Assembly: GCA_030142905.1 (NCBI GenBank)
Contig: JASJOG010000002.1
Coordinates: forward strand, 490,501-554,500
Length of the DNA stretch: 64,000 nucleotides
Direction: 5' to 3'
DNA from: Heliopora coerulea
Taxonomy: Eukaryota > Cnidaria > Anthozoa > Scleralcyonacea > Helioporidae
Shown here: one piece after another, positions 11,244-23,420 of the stretch
How positions within the stretch are numbered: the stretch's first letter is position 1
How the letters are laid out: each line of letters opens with the position of its first letter
Notes under the pieces: generated by a model
What the model saw: the letters and a program-made list of their open reading frames with translations, nothing else
What the model was told of the DNA's origin: nothing
Database searches by the model: none
Program-made: the position numbers and the translations under genes

Positions 11244-12250
11244 CAGGTAACACGCTGCAAACCTACTTGTTTTTGGTCACCAAATTATCCTTCGGCGAAA
11301 CAGTTGTCCACTTCAGTCCTTCTCGTTTCTCAGGTGGCAAGTGGATGATGAGCTTTACCGTATTCGACCAGTAATGCTTTCATCAGGATTTAAAAAAACC
11401 TCTCAAGAAAGTGTAAAAGTTTAAAGCAGACTTCGTTTTGCAAATTCACCGTTGAATCCTTTGGGTTAAGGTGCCGCTGAATGTTTAATTGAAAATACGT
11501 AACAGTTGCAGGTTTGTACGCTACGCCATTTTTCTTTTTTACGAAAGTTTTGCAGAGGAAAAAAGTACGTATTTTACTTTTCTCTACTCGATCTTCTTTC
11601 GACCAAAATTTTTGCAGAAGGCTTTCTTGTCATATTTTGTTGTATGTTATGTATTTTTCTGATTTTTGGTCAGCAATAAAAATTCAGAACTCGTTCATGT
11701 TTTCTTTGTTTATTTCGTCGGTTTTGTAATTCGTTTCATCTTCGTCACCAAAGTCTTGTACCTCCGCATGAATACTTAGCATAAATCTTCATCATAGCAC
11801 TTCTAATGGACATTTGCAACCAATTTTGATATAATGTAGAATTTACCAGTTTTTTAAGACAAAAAATATCAAAAATGTTTTTAAATCACTAGCTGTCCGT
11901 AATGCTGGTAACTGACCAGTAACCTTTGAGGATGCTCCAATTTTAAGACGGAAAGCCTGGCTATCTAATAAAAAGCCTTTCTTTAAAGCAACATGAGTGA
12001 AAAGTTTGACTGGAAAACGACTCGAAATACCTCAAGATCGCAACTAATTCAGGATCTTGATACAAACATCCATTATTTAGCAGTAGAATTGTCAGAACGG
12101 ATCTCTTACCATTCATTAAACCATTTAAAGTTATTCTCACCAAACGTTTTGTTTTAATAAGACTTAATCGAAATTTTAATCATAAATATGACGACAAGCA
12201 GTTTAAATATAAGCTATATAGGTTGTTAATTTGAGGGCAAATTGTGCGTG
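11244..12250. other. No recognisable gene
   Basis: AT-rich with short unconserved frames. Nothing supportable was seen. Confidence 0.5.
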
Positions 12251-12320
12251 TTTTTTTGGGGGGTGGGGGGGGTGGGGGGGTGTGTGTTTGTTTTATTATT
12301 GTTGTTATTATTATTTTCAT
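12251..12320 (+). repeat. G-rich tract followed by ATT-rich tail
   Basis: Four runs of four or more Gs at about 12258-12280, separated by single T residues, a potential G-quadruplex on the + strand. It is followed by GT and ATT-type repeats that lie just beyond the 3' end of LINE remnant B. Confidence 0.7.
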
Positions 12321-12360
12321 ATTTCACACCAAATATTATTATCAGTGATATTGTTGTTTC

Positions 12361-13083
12361 CCAGAACATCAAGCTACATCCCGTAGCCTAGGTGTGCTGT
12401 ACTCTGCGTAGAATCTTTGCTGTGCCCAACAAGCAAGCCTTTTGAAGTAAAGGAGTGTTCCCATACAGTCCTATCTTGTCATACCATGTCTTCGAATTCT
12501 TAATTACAGTCCCAAGCGCTCCAATTATAATTGGATAACAGATACCCCCTGCAGCTGCAGACCTTTTGAACTTCAATCTTCAGATCATGATAGTGGTCAA
12601 TCTTTTATTTTTCCTTTTCTAACACTCGCATATCGAAAGGACATGCTACATCGATAATGTAACACATTCTTTCTTTCTTTCTTTCCCAATACAACAATAT
12701 CAGGTCTGTTATGATCTAAATGGAGACCTGTCTGAATTTTGAAGTCCCATAACACCTTCACTTGGTCATTTTCCAACCCTGATTCTGGGGAATGATCGTA
12801 CCAGGTTTCTTTGCATGGAAGATCGAGTTTTTTGCATAAATTGCAATGGATCACTTGAGCAACCTTGTCATGTCTCCAGTTCTTGTACTGGTTTTGAGCT
12901 AATTTCTTGCATTCTGCCGTTATATGTCTCACAATTTCCTCCCTTTCTCCGCACATTCGGCACATTGGTGGCACATCTAGTTTATCTATCTTATTCTTGA
13001 TGTAGTTTGTACGAAGGGCCTGATCTTGTGCGGCAGTTAGGAGACCTTCCGTCTCTTTCTTCATTGTGCCTCTTTTCAACCAA
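12361..13083 (-). mobile_element. R2/R4-type LINE remnant B (C-terminal part)
   Basis: On the - strand the frame has WLKRGTMKKETEGLLTAAQD, then a Cys/His knuckle C-x2-C-x8-H-x4-C (CRMCGEREEIVRHITAEC) and the endonuclease signature LWDFKIQTG...NRPDIVVLGKKE. After frame changes, the C-terminal PIIIGALG and TPLLQKACLLGTAKILRRV follow (12576-12388). The 5' side is truncated at the junction with repeat copy 2 at about 13083. An ATT-rich tract lies beyond the 3' end. At least two frameshifts make it a pseudogene. Confidence 0.85.
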
Positions 13084-13925
13084 TTCCACCCAACTAAGGA
13101 CAGTGGAAGGGGTCTCAGCCTGCTACGGGCTCCCAGCATCCGGCCATGTAAGGCCGCAACAGACATTGCACTTTTCAGGGAACTTGTGGGGAAAGGAAAT
13201 TTTACCATTAATATGGATTTTAAGAAACACCCACCGGGCCAGTCCTTACTCGCCCGACTTGTCCAGTTAGGAAGGAGTAAGGGATGTACAGCCCTTTAAA
13301 GTCTCTGAAAGTACTCCCCAATGCGTATATCCAGTTTAACCTTAACAGTACACTCTTGCACTTCCAACCAGTTAAGGTCAGTTTAGGCGTGCCACTGCAA
13401 GGGTTAAGTCTGAATATTGTTTTATTCTTAGACTAGTGTTTATCTGTCTCAGCATTAAAGGCTGGTTCATCCTCAACCAACTAAGGACTGAGGCATCAGC
13501 CTGCTGTACAGATTTTGTTCTAGTCCTTGGGCTAACAGGGCAGGTTTGCCAACACCTGAAGGTAGTGTATTTGCAGCTGCCAGCCAATTAAGGCAAGCTG
13601 AGGATTTCGGTTACCTGTCTACCCAGCTGGCAAGGCAGGGGCGTCACTCCCTAGGTCATCTCATCAAAGCCTGCTCATTTTATGGAGGTCACTGGCTTTG
13701 AATCAATGTCCTACCTACCTACTTCTGGTTTTATGTCAGAGTTTCCTTCTAGGTAAGTTGCCATCCAAGCTAAAGAGTCTTATCTACCCTTGGCTAAGGG
13801 GTTACTGGCACTTGCCAAAAGTGCCACCCCGGACTCTGGTGGGCGGGAGTGTCCACATTCCCGTATTAGGCTGAAGCTGTGCTTGTCCTACTCCAGTGCC
13901 CATATTATTATTATTATTATTATTC
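13084..13925 (+). repeat. ~840-bp AAGG-box repeat, copy 2
   Basis: Begins CCCAACTAAGGACAGTGG and ends in (TTA)n at 13904-13925. AAGG boxes are at 13366, 13476 and 13583, so the 107-110 bp spacing of copy 1 is kept. It has the same 69-codon - strand frame (13587-13378) with only a few changes. It abuts LINE remnant B directly, with no ATT tract between, and so marks the exact element boundary. Confidence 0.85.
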
Positions 13926-14021
13926 ATATATTTGACTGTATGTATACTTGTCCAAACACCGGGTCCCCACCGGGGTCCAAGAGTGAGAGGGCTCTAGAAG
14001 TCTATTCTCCAGTTGGACCAA

Positions 14022-15488
14022 TTTTCATGTTCTTATAGATAATGTTTTTCTAAGTATATGTGCAGTACCAATGGGAGTAATCTTCTGCAATTCTTGAAGC
14101 TTGCTATTTCCCGGAATTCTCTCGACATTCCTACTAGTTCTCTTTCAGATCATTCCTAGTGCGCCCATGATGACTGGTATCGTTGTTGCGTTTAGATGCC
14201 ACATCCTGGTGATCTCAATTTCCAGGTCTTTATATTCCTGAAGTTTATCATATTCTTTAGTCGAAATGTTGCTATCACAGGGAACTGCCATGTCAATGAT
14301 TTGACATGTCCTTGCTTTGAAGTCTTTGATAACAATGTCTGGTTTATTGGCCGTGATGGTACGGTCTGTGTGAACTGTGAAGTCCCAAAGAATTGTCACA
14401 TCTTTTCCATTGGTGACCTCTACAGGATAATGTTCGTACTATTTCTCAGGGACTTTGATGTTGTAATGCTTGCACACATTCCAGTGGATGTATTGGCCTA
14501 AACGATCATGGCGAGCCTTATATTCTTTAGATGCTAATATAGGACAGCCAGCTATGAAATTATCTACTGACTCATCTGGCTTTTTGCAGATGCGGCAAAG
14601 AGGGTCTGTACCGTCGTTAACTATCTTGGATCTATAAACGTTTGTCGGGAGGCTCTGATCTTGGGCTGAGATCAAGAGACCCTCGGTTTCCGCTTTGAGA
14701 CCTGACCCTTGAAGCCAACGATGTGTGGATTTTCTGTCAACATCAACTTCTTCTAGTCTTTGTAGGTATTTGCCGTGCAGTGGTTTATTTCTCCATGTTT
14801 CCTTAAGAGCATTTAGACCAGCCTTTTTTGTCCGTTCTTTCAGCGTTTTGGCAGCAGCTGTTGGTTTAAGTTGATCTTCTTCTACTGTTGGTTGCACATC
14901 ATACCGATGTTTCAGTTTTCTACTCAAGGTTATTATGGAATTCTTCTTAGATTTCTCATACTTCAACACAGCTTGTAGCATGGGATCTGTTGTTGTTTCG
15001 AGATATCTACCAAGGCCGATCAGCGTAGTTTCATAAGCCATCTCGAGTTGGTTGAGTCCGCGTCCACCATGAGTGCGAGGTAGATGCAATCTGTCAACAT
15101 CTGATTTGGGGTGGTGCATACGAAATTTAGTTAACAGTTTGCGTATTTTGGTATCTATTCTCGCCACGTCTGTTTTGCTCCAATTTATGATTCCAAAACT
15201 GTAAGTGACAACAGGAGCTGCAATGCTGTTAATTGCTTTTACTCTGTTAGAGGAATTCAGTTCCGACTGAAGAATTAGTCGAACTCTCCTGTAACATTCT
15301 TTACGAATTTTTTCTTTCATCGTCGTGTGTTTGATACCATCAACTTCGTTGATACCAAGGCATTTGTAGACCTCATCATGTTCAAGGTTTCTGATCTTAG
15401 TGTTTGTATCCAGATTGATGTTACTCGCCTTACAGAACTTGCCACGTTTAAAGCTGGCTTTTGCGCATTTGTCAAGTCCAAACTCCAT
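14022..15488 (-). pseudogene. LINE C connection, zinc knuckle and endonuclease
   Basis: 15488-14439 is open. It has the RT thumb/connection (LHLPRTHGGRGLNQLEMAYE) and a Cys-rich knuckle, CRICKKPDESVDNFIAGC, in which the expected His is replaced by Asn. 14399-14145 has LWDFTVHTDRT and NKPDIVIKDFKARTC, the PD...D/E...K core of the restriction-like endonuclease, then PVIMGALGMI followed by a TGA. Confidence 0.8.
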
Positions 15489-15490
15489 GC

Positions 15491-16312
15491 CTATGTCGTC
15501 GCTGAAGTTTTCACGATGGTGAGAAGGTCTTCGAGATCACTGTCATTTTTAGCGAATAGTTTGAAGTCATCCATGTAAAAGAGGTGGGTGATGACTTGAT
15601 CAAATATATTATATCCCCGATTCGATTCATTCAAAAGTTTCGATAAGGGAAACAGGGCAATACAGAAGAGGAGTGGAGAGAATGAATCTGCTTGGAATAT
15701 TCCTCGGTTGATGCTAATGCTGTTAGATGTTATGGATCCATTACGGTGATTAAGGATAAGAGTTGTCTTCCATGTTTTCATACTAATTTTAACGAAGTTG
15801 GTAATTTCTGGTGCTACCTTGTACATTTCCATTGCTTTGATTATCCAGTCGTGTGGGATACTGTCAAAAGCCTTTTTATAATCTATCCAAGCGACGCTTA
15901 AGTTTTTGGTTTTGGACTTGCAATGTTCGAGGACCATTTTGTCGATAAGGAGTTGATCTTTGCATCCATATGAGCCTCGCCTACATCCTTTCTGTTCTGT
16001 TGGTAATAAATTGTTGTTTTCAAGAAAGGTGTACGTACAGTCGGTTAAGATCGATGTCAATGTTTTATAAGTGGTAGGAAGGCAAGTTATTGGTCTGTAG
16101 TTCTTTGGATGTTGGGTCTCATCAGATTTTGGAAGGAGATATGTAATCCCCTCCGTTAACCATGCCGGAGCGTTTCCAGGGTTCTTTACAATATCTGTGA
16201 GCAAAAATGCTAAGTCTTTGTGTGTGCTAGATAGTGCGTTTAGCCAGAAGTTTGGTAATTTATCAATACCCGGGGATCTCCACTTATGTGATTTCTTCAG
16301 TGCAGTTTTCAC
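15491..16312 (-). pseudogene. LINE C reverse transcriptase
   Basis: RT blocks in order: HKWRSPGIDKLPNFWLNAL, YLLPKSDETQHPKNYRPITC, GCKDQLLIDKMVL, AWIDYKKAFDSIPHDWI (catalytic Asp), RGIFQADSFSPLLF (the usual QGDS is changed to QADS) and HLFYMDDFKLF (YMDD catalytic pair). A frame break follows the last block. Confidence 0.85.
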
Positions 16313-16472
16313 GTCCTCTTCATAGATCTCCTTCCATTTCTGGGTTTCAACATTCTCATTTGCCTGCTCACATTCCTTTACCCATTCTGCATTTGTACGG
16401 AACTCCTTGGGGTTACTCCAGATGTTGCTCCAGAACTCTTCTATTTCTTCTCTAGAAGGATTTTCCTCGACT

Positions 16473-17270
16473 TTAATCTGATTTTTTCTTAGTTCCCAAT
16501 AGAATTTTTTGGTGTTTTCTTGGAGTCTTATTTTGCTTATAGAAATTTGTTCGTTTGGTGAACCTTCTGATCCGCACTGCTTTCAACTGGATTTTTTGTT
16601 TAAGGGTCTCAATTTTGGTGTCCAAACTTTCATTTGACTTGAAGTTATATTTGCAGTTGATTCTTCTTACCTTGTTGTTCTTTTTCACATTCGATTTACT
16701 GGACTCGACGAGAAACGAAATGTCCTTCCGCACTGTTTTGACCTCTTTAATGATCTTCTCAATCCACGCGAGTTTTTTGTGGACGTTTGTATTTGCTCCT
16801 CTTTTCTTAATTTTAATACCGCATTCTGACGTGATGGTATACGCGGTGGCGTATAGTAGATGATTTGTATCCGTAATTTTACATGTTGCGTTCTCTTTTA
16901 TTGCTGGCAAGATCCGTTCAAGTGCTTTATTCCCTTTTTCAATAATGAATCTGTTTTTCTTACAATTTGAAATCTTGGGAAGGGACTCCCTCTCATTGAT
17001 GTTAGTATCTTTTACAATGTGGAACCTTTTCATAATCTCAGCTATTTCGACTATTTCATCATTTGTATCGTTTTCAGAGTCACACTGGCCCCTACAGATA
17101 TTTCGTCTTCCAGTTATAGTAAGGACGATTTTTCTGACAAGTTGGAAAATTATCAATCTTACTCGAATTTTCTCGTGATATTTTGGAAGAGTGGGCGAAG
17201 GTTTATTGCTTACACGTATTTGTAGTAGATTTACATGTTCAAGTAATTTCCAAAGGAAAAAGTTGAGCAA
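16473..17270 (-). pseudogene. LINE C N-terminal region
   Basis: 265 codons, Lys-rich, with LLYATAYTITSECGIKIKK and a basic, probably nucleic-acid-binding stretch further on. No zinc finger or Myb motif is evident, although R2-type N-termini often have these. It reads straight into the RT segment after a frame change near 16480. Confidence 0.7.
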
Positions 17271-17275
17271 TAAAA

Positions 17276-20200
17276 CAATGTATTTGCTTGTTCAGAGGTG
17301 GACGTTTTCTCTTTCATGAATCCCTCAACAATTTTAAATTGATAAAAATTGTTTCTTAAGTTCTAGTCTCAACGGTTTTTGTACCGTTTATGATTTTGTC
17401 CCAATAAGGGGAGAATGGGTCGTGAAGAAGGATTCAAACGTTAGGACACACTTCAGAAATGGGTTTGTACCAATTGTCCGAGCCTTAGTTGTAGTATGCC
17501 ACTATAGTGGCTTTTGTGTATTTATTTGCTCTTTTTAATTAACTCAATAAAGTTCATATCAGAGACAAGAAAACATTCTAACATTGGGAACTTGTGATCA
17601 TCTGTCTAACCATCAGGTTTGAACACGAGACGGTAGACACATTATTATAAAATCATGATACATAGTAATGATTAATGAATTACGGAAAAAAATAAAACAA
17701 CACAAAAAAGACCCCCTTTTGTTTATCGAAAATTGGCTGTATCTTTGTAAACATCCCCTCGGCTATATAGTTGATCACTTATAGTAAGTCTAACTAATTG
17801 AGCTGTTCTGTCATTATTTTAAGGGCTTACAGCCGGTTCACGTGTTTTACGACCACCCTCGCAGAAATTGTTTGTGATAAAGCACAGACCACAGTCATTA
17901 CAAAGCATCACGTTGGATAGACAGCTGTAATCAAGCCGTAGCATTCATATTCAAAAGTGAATGAATCATCTTGCTAAATCAGCTTGACTGCAAACCGTTC
18001 TTTGATTAGTGACAGGTTAGTAAGTTTTATTGTCAACAGAACCTTAACATGTAAACGTTTCTTTGCTGTGCATGTAGCGATTTCAAAAGTACCAAGTGAC
18101 GTTCGAAGATGAGACTGTCCTGATGCTTGTATTTATCATTCAACCCTAGACGAATAACGCTTTTTTGACTACCAATTACTTTGTAAAAGTATAAATGGTT
18201 GTCTACTGAAGCCATGCAAATGATGTTTCACTCCAAATCAGTAAATAAATTGACGTGGATGAGTTCAACCTTCAAAGAATGTAAACTCAAAGACACTACA
18301 GATGACTTAATGGTGACTGTTTGTGAATGATATCATTATTTAACATTGACAAAATTTGTTTAAATTGTCAGAAAATCTACGGTCACTTTAAACACCTTAA
18401 TGTTTTACATTGGTTAGTTGCATAATCTAGTATCTTTCGTTGTTGTGAAAATATAATTTGCTTCATTATCTACTAGAACAACTATTCAATCAATTTATTT
18501 ATTGGTGACTATTTCTTTAATCTCATTATTGAATTATGCTGAAGAAGATGACATCATTGCGGTCTGGTAATGTCAACTTTATCATGACAGAAATTCGCTT
18601 ATTCTTGTAACTAACAATGTAGATGTGTCGCTTCTTTTCAATAGCTGTAAAATTCAGGAACGTAGGAACCGATATTATATTGACGGCCAAAAGAATTTCT
18701 GAACTATTGGGAGTATTTTTGGGAATTTTTTTTCTATTCAAGGTGACATAAAATACTGGTGATGTTGAGGCCAGCAATGTAAAAGCTATACAAAATGCTG
18801 AAAGAACCTTTAATGAGCGTTACCGAACCACGACCCAAACAGGAAATCACGCAATTGGTTAATACTTATATATGTGACTACTGCGAAAAAAAATATCCGT
18901 GGAAATAATTCTAAGACTAAAATGGCTATTAATGCCGAGTCAACAGTATTTTGCTAAGTGTTTTTTGTTCAGCCATACTGCCATGGCAGAAGATGTTTAA
19001 TTAAGTGGGTGGAGTGTGGGTGTCAATCAAATAAAAAAGACCAAAGCAACTCTATTGGGTTGTCTTAAAAATGCGCTTCATAGTAAATTTTTGAGTTTAA
19101 AATGTTGTGTTCAGGGCCTTACTGAATACTGAGACTTATCCTTCCAAAAAATAAATTTTTAACGCTGTAACGATTAATTCATATAAGCTGGTGATTCACT
19201 CCATAAATCACAAAAGAAGACTCGGGTAATTGAGAACTATTTTGGTCTTTGTTTGCATGCCAGTTCAGCCACACTTTATGTGTTCATGATATGAAATCTG
19301 GCTGGAAAGTCTTCATAGCAGTCAACCTTACAAAATAACAAGCCATAACTGAAATGAAACGTACCACTAAATAAAAAGGAAGGACGTTTCGATAACTATC
19401 GACTTTCGCTCTAGACTTCAGTCGTTTATCGCAACCACGTTTTACTTTCCTCTTCTTATCATAATTACTGGGTATGCACGTCACAGTTTCGTATCTCAAT
19501 ATTTTTCTGTTATAAAACACTGGTGGAATGTACTAAAAGGACTAGATTGTTAGTTCCAAATTTTATCACCACATTTATGGTGAAAACCTTTATCGAGAAT
19601 AAATAACAGCCACAATGCATCAAGAAATTTCTTCAGGATGGTGCTATACGGAATGGAATGAAGGAGCGTTTTCCCTGTCCACAGGACCGAGGACAACGAC
19701 TTTGAGCACGGCTTAGGCAATTAAACAAAGTCTGAATCAGCAAAGTGGGAATAAGCAAACGTGGTGTTTGATGTCGTGTTTCACAGTTTTTATAATTCAA
19801 GTGGATTCAATTATTGAAAAGATGATTGAAAAGATTCTTTGAAGCTTTTCACGGCCGAGGTGGAGCTTGACTTAATTATTTCACTTTGGGTTATCACAGA
19901 CGATTTTACAAGTCAAGGAAAGCCGTCCTTGCCAAGAGTAAGTTAAAAACGATCTCATTTAACTCTTTCCTACTAGATTCGGGCTGTATACTTTTGCTTT
20001 TACTAACGCTAGGCGATTTTTACTTGATAAGGGAATACGTATCGGCCAAGAAGGAATTGACTCTTTCAAGGCAGAACCGGTGTTTATCACTTAACTGAGG
20101 CTTATAATGCCAGACGAATTTACTCGTCAAAATATGCCTCTCAAAAAGGAATTAAGCTATTGATGATGGATGATATGAAACGGCTGAATGAAGGTGCATA

Positions 20201-21187
20201 TAGTTACTCCTAAGTCATTACGTCATCAGGTCATCGGATGTTTAAATCCCTTCACCAACCTTCTTATTAAGACTGGCAGACATAAGTTTTTCTTTGGTGA
20301 TTAAACTGTCTTCAAAATCATAAACCATTTGTTAGGGATGGTGCAAGAACCCCTCTATCATCTCATTCCGTTGTCCGAGATGAAACAAATATGTAAATTT
20401 AGGGTGTATGGAGGAAAGTCAGGAAAGAGTATATAAAATTATATATATAATTATGCAGGTGGTTGTTAAGCCCGCTGGTAAATTCGATAATAACAGTCCA
20501 ATGCATTTATTAGTAACGATAGGAGGAAAAGAAAGCAGAGGCACTTTATTAGAAAAGAAACAACTCTCTAAGATTTGGTACTTGCGATTTAACCAGCAAT
20601 TAGAAGTTGTGATATTGCAAAATGATTGAACAAAAGGTTAATAATGAACACGTTTGAGGGGGATATTCTTTTGATAACACATTTTATGAACAGCAATTGT
20701 ATTTTTTCAATTTATTTTTTTTATAAAAAGAAGAGATTATTAAAATACTTACGCCTTTGAGAACAGACAAAATAATTTCTGACAGTTGCTGAACGTGACC
20801 ATCCAGGATTCAGATTAATAGCTTGTGGTACAAATGATCACTTGGTTCTCCATGCGATATTTTTATTGCCAGTATGGTGATCTCACTAGATCGGTACAAA
20901 TAAGTTAAGTTTCTGATCGACTGAAGCCCAAAATCTCTAATTCAATCAATCGATGCTGAAAGTTCGGCTTGTGCTCGCTTGTCTCTATTAAAGAAAATTA
21001 ACTTTTTGATGTGCTGATTTAGAAGGCGTTATTTAGTGTTTTTTATCAACAAGTTTCTTTAAAACAACGTTATCATTTGGGCGTCTCATTCTTCCCAACT
21101 TCCACTCGTGTTTCTATGACACAAAAGATACACAAAAGATACACTATTTTCCTAAATTTATCGTGGTAGATATATTTGCAGGATAAA
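17276..21187. other. No recognisable gene
   Basis: About 3.9 kb of AT-rich DNA with only short frames lacking domains. AACTCTTTCCTA-type text near 19960 resembles 57248-57260 and may be a dispersed repeat. Confidence 0.5.
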
Positions 21188-21856
21188 ACGGTGAATTTGC
21201 AAGCTTAGTGCCAAGATATAATCGGTAGGGGTAGACACAGACAAATATTTTGAAGGGTAATGAGTTCATATTCGTCCCATAAATAGAGATGTTTTACTCC
21301 AACTAGCTAATTAAGTTAATTCCTGAAGTTTGACATTATGCAGAAATTTTACTTGGGTGCTGAGCCATTGTGCGTATGAAGTTCTTTTTCCGATAAAACC
21401 CCAATTGTTCCTTGTCGTTGATCATCCGTCAGTGAAAGGTAATACGATACATGCTTCGAAACATTAAGGGAATCGAACGGGATCCTACCTCTGATGCAAA
21501 TGTAAAGCTCAATCTATTAAGGTGCGGAGACTCAACTGGGAGAAGGACAGTCACGAATGTAAAGTTGGTTTGCAGTGTGTGACATGTTTGAATTATTGTA
21601 GCATTTTTACTACTTGTTATTTATCAAAGTACTTGTTAAACTTGCATGATATGATTTGATGGTTAGTGTCCGGCCTTGAAATGAAAAATGTTCATCCGTG
21701 AGTAGATACAGACTTGTCTGAGGGGCAGTAAAATTGGTTTGTTACCTCTCAAACACACCCGACCACCCAATTTGGTTTCTACGAAGTCATCCAAAGTATT
21801 TAAATCTTTACAAATCACAAAACGTTCCATTGGATATCGTGAGGAAAAAATGAGTA

Positions 21857-22010
21857 TAGTAATGGGGGGTATTAGCACACTTAGTTATTAGGTATAAAAT
21901 CCCTGACCCCCTGACCCCCTGAAAAAATTCTATTTTCTAAAAAATACCATAGTTTTTGTTAGAGTGTCAAGACCACCTAATCTCCATTTAATGGTCCTCC
22001 CCCATTACTA
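21857..22010. mobile_element. 154-bp MITE-like insert, left arm copy
   Basis: Bounded by TAGTAATGGGGG-type inverted ends and flanked by TA on both sides. Inside is a direct repeat of CCCCCTGAC. Mirror image of 26701-26854. Confidence 0.65.
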
Positions 22011-22070
22011 TATTACTCTTAGATTGAAGCTTAGCTTTTAGATCACTCACTTTTGGTTAAAAATGTGTAT

Positions 22071-22643
22071 TTACTCATTTGTTTGTGGATTATCAGCTCC
22101 ACTGTTAACTTCCGTAGGAATCTCTTCGCTTTTATTTTTGTTATTTTTATGGTTATAAATATGTTTCCCAGTGGTAATACCACCAGATAGAAATCCAAGA
22201 CATGGAATACAAGGACTTATCTTTTCAACAACTTTTATAACATCACTTTTTAATAAGTCATCTTTTTGTAATTCTTAAGATAATACTTCTGGTTTTTCTA
22301 TTGCATCCAAACCACCTAATACATCGGCAAACTTACTTATTAATTGGTCAGTTATAAATTCATTCGCTTTTTGCATTCTTTTCCTTTCATATTCATTATA
22401 ATATTTTTCTATGATCTTATTACTTGCTTTCTTTATGGTTTTAACACTTTTATTAAACTGTCCATCTTCTGCTAATTTAATTAATTCTTCCCTTTTCCTT
22501 TCAATCTCATCTTGCGGATCAGCTACGCTGTCAACATCTATTTCTGCGGTTTTGATTTCATCTTCCAGTTCTTTAATGTTTTCTTCCAATGATTTTTTAT
22601 GTTTTACCATGGATTTATACAATACCACATATTCTATATTCAT
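22071..22643 (-). pseudogene. Coiled-coil ORF of virus-like cassette, left copy
   Basis: Identical by eye to 26068-26640, including the internal TAA. See that entry for the description. Confidence 0.7.
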
Positions 22644-22827
22644 ATGGATAATTTAAATTGACCTCTAATACTGAACACTCGTTATTTTTAAGTGTATTTA
22701 TTATTTTATTTATCTCTTCCTTACTAACACCATTCATATAATCATCTATTATAATTTTCATATCATTTCTATTTGGATTACAAAAAGTACTCAATTTGCT
22801 TATATTTTCTCCATATGATTTACTTAT
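22615..22827 (-). pseudogene. Packaging-ATPase 3' fragment, left copy
   Basis: Carries about the last 70 codons of the ATPase (from KSYGENISKL onward), broken at 22827 where Penelope-type DNA begins. It lacks the Walker A and B motifs, so it cannot be functional. Confidence 0.85.
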
Positions 22828-22855
22828 TTATAAATTTAAAAAACACGAGAATACT

Positions 22856-22912
22856 TTTCAAAGACATGTTTCGGCAAGACTTATGCCATCTTCAGTTTAC
22901 AAGATGATGTTT
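22856..22912 (-). mobile_element. Hammerhead-like Penelope end, inverted relative to the main copy
   Basis: On the - strand, 22899-22860 reads CTGAAGAT, stem GGCA...TGCC, GAAAC, then ATGTC. Core and stem match the 25062-25108 motif in layout. It lies between the left arm and the Penelope-like element, in opposite orientation to it. Confidence 0.5.
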
Positions 22913-23420
22913 GCAAGGCTTTAAATAAGAATTATAGTATGAATAAATTAACTAATTACAATGACGATATGTTAGATGATTAATTACAATGACAGTGTGT
23001 TGTGTGAGGATTAACGGAAAGTATTATTGGAAGTATTATACACGACTTAGCAACAAAATACTATGGAAGGATATCCTTACAAGACCTCAGGAGCTTTGAA
23101 AAACTATCCATCAAGAAACGTAAGGCCGAACTGGACCTATCTTTTCTCAAGAGCTGTCGATCGTTCAATGTTTTCCCAAAGTTTATCTGTTTCCCTCTAC
23201 CAAACACCACCTAAGCTTAAGCTGTTCGCGAGAAAAACCTTCAAATAATTGAGCGGAAGAAAATAAAATCCTGATAAAATAAATATATCCTGATAAAATA
23301 AATTGATATTCAGGGAAAATAAACCTCCTCAAGACCACGATAAAACGTGAGAATAAAATACGAACCTTTCTCAAAGAACTTAAGAAGACCAACACGATCA
23401 CCGATGAACAGCTTAAACAG

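Larger units (their letters stand above)
14022..17275 (-). mobile_element. Near-full-length R2/R4-type LINE C
   Basis: The most complete copy of this LINE class here, about 3.25 kb, all on the - strand. In order: an N-terminal region (17270-16473), reverse transcriptase (16312-15491), connection and Cys/His knuckle (15488-14439), and restriction-like endonuclease (14399 to about 14022). The pieces are joined by single frameshifts near 16480, 15490 and 14420, plus a TGA in the last segment. The element ends with PIGTAHILRKTLSI just before a stop. A (TTA)n tract lies 100 bp downstream at 13904-13925. An original single ORF of roughly 1000 codons is inferred. Confidence 0.85.
21188..22827 (-). 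repeat. Left arm of a 1640-bp near-perfect inverted repeat
   Basis: Reverse complement of 25884-27523. For every pair I checked, the left and right coordinates sum to 48711, so there is no net insertion or deletion along 1640 bp. Only a few substitutions were seen (near 21311 and 21525). Outside 21188 similarity falls sharply, but a weaker GGTAGATATATTTG match continues. The arm holds the C-terminal third of the packaging ATPase, the 191-codon frame and a 154-bp MITE-like insert. Confidence 0.95.
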
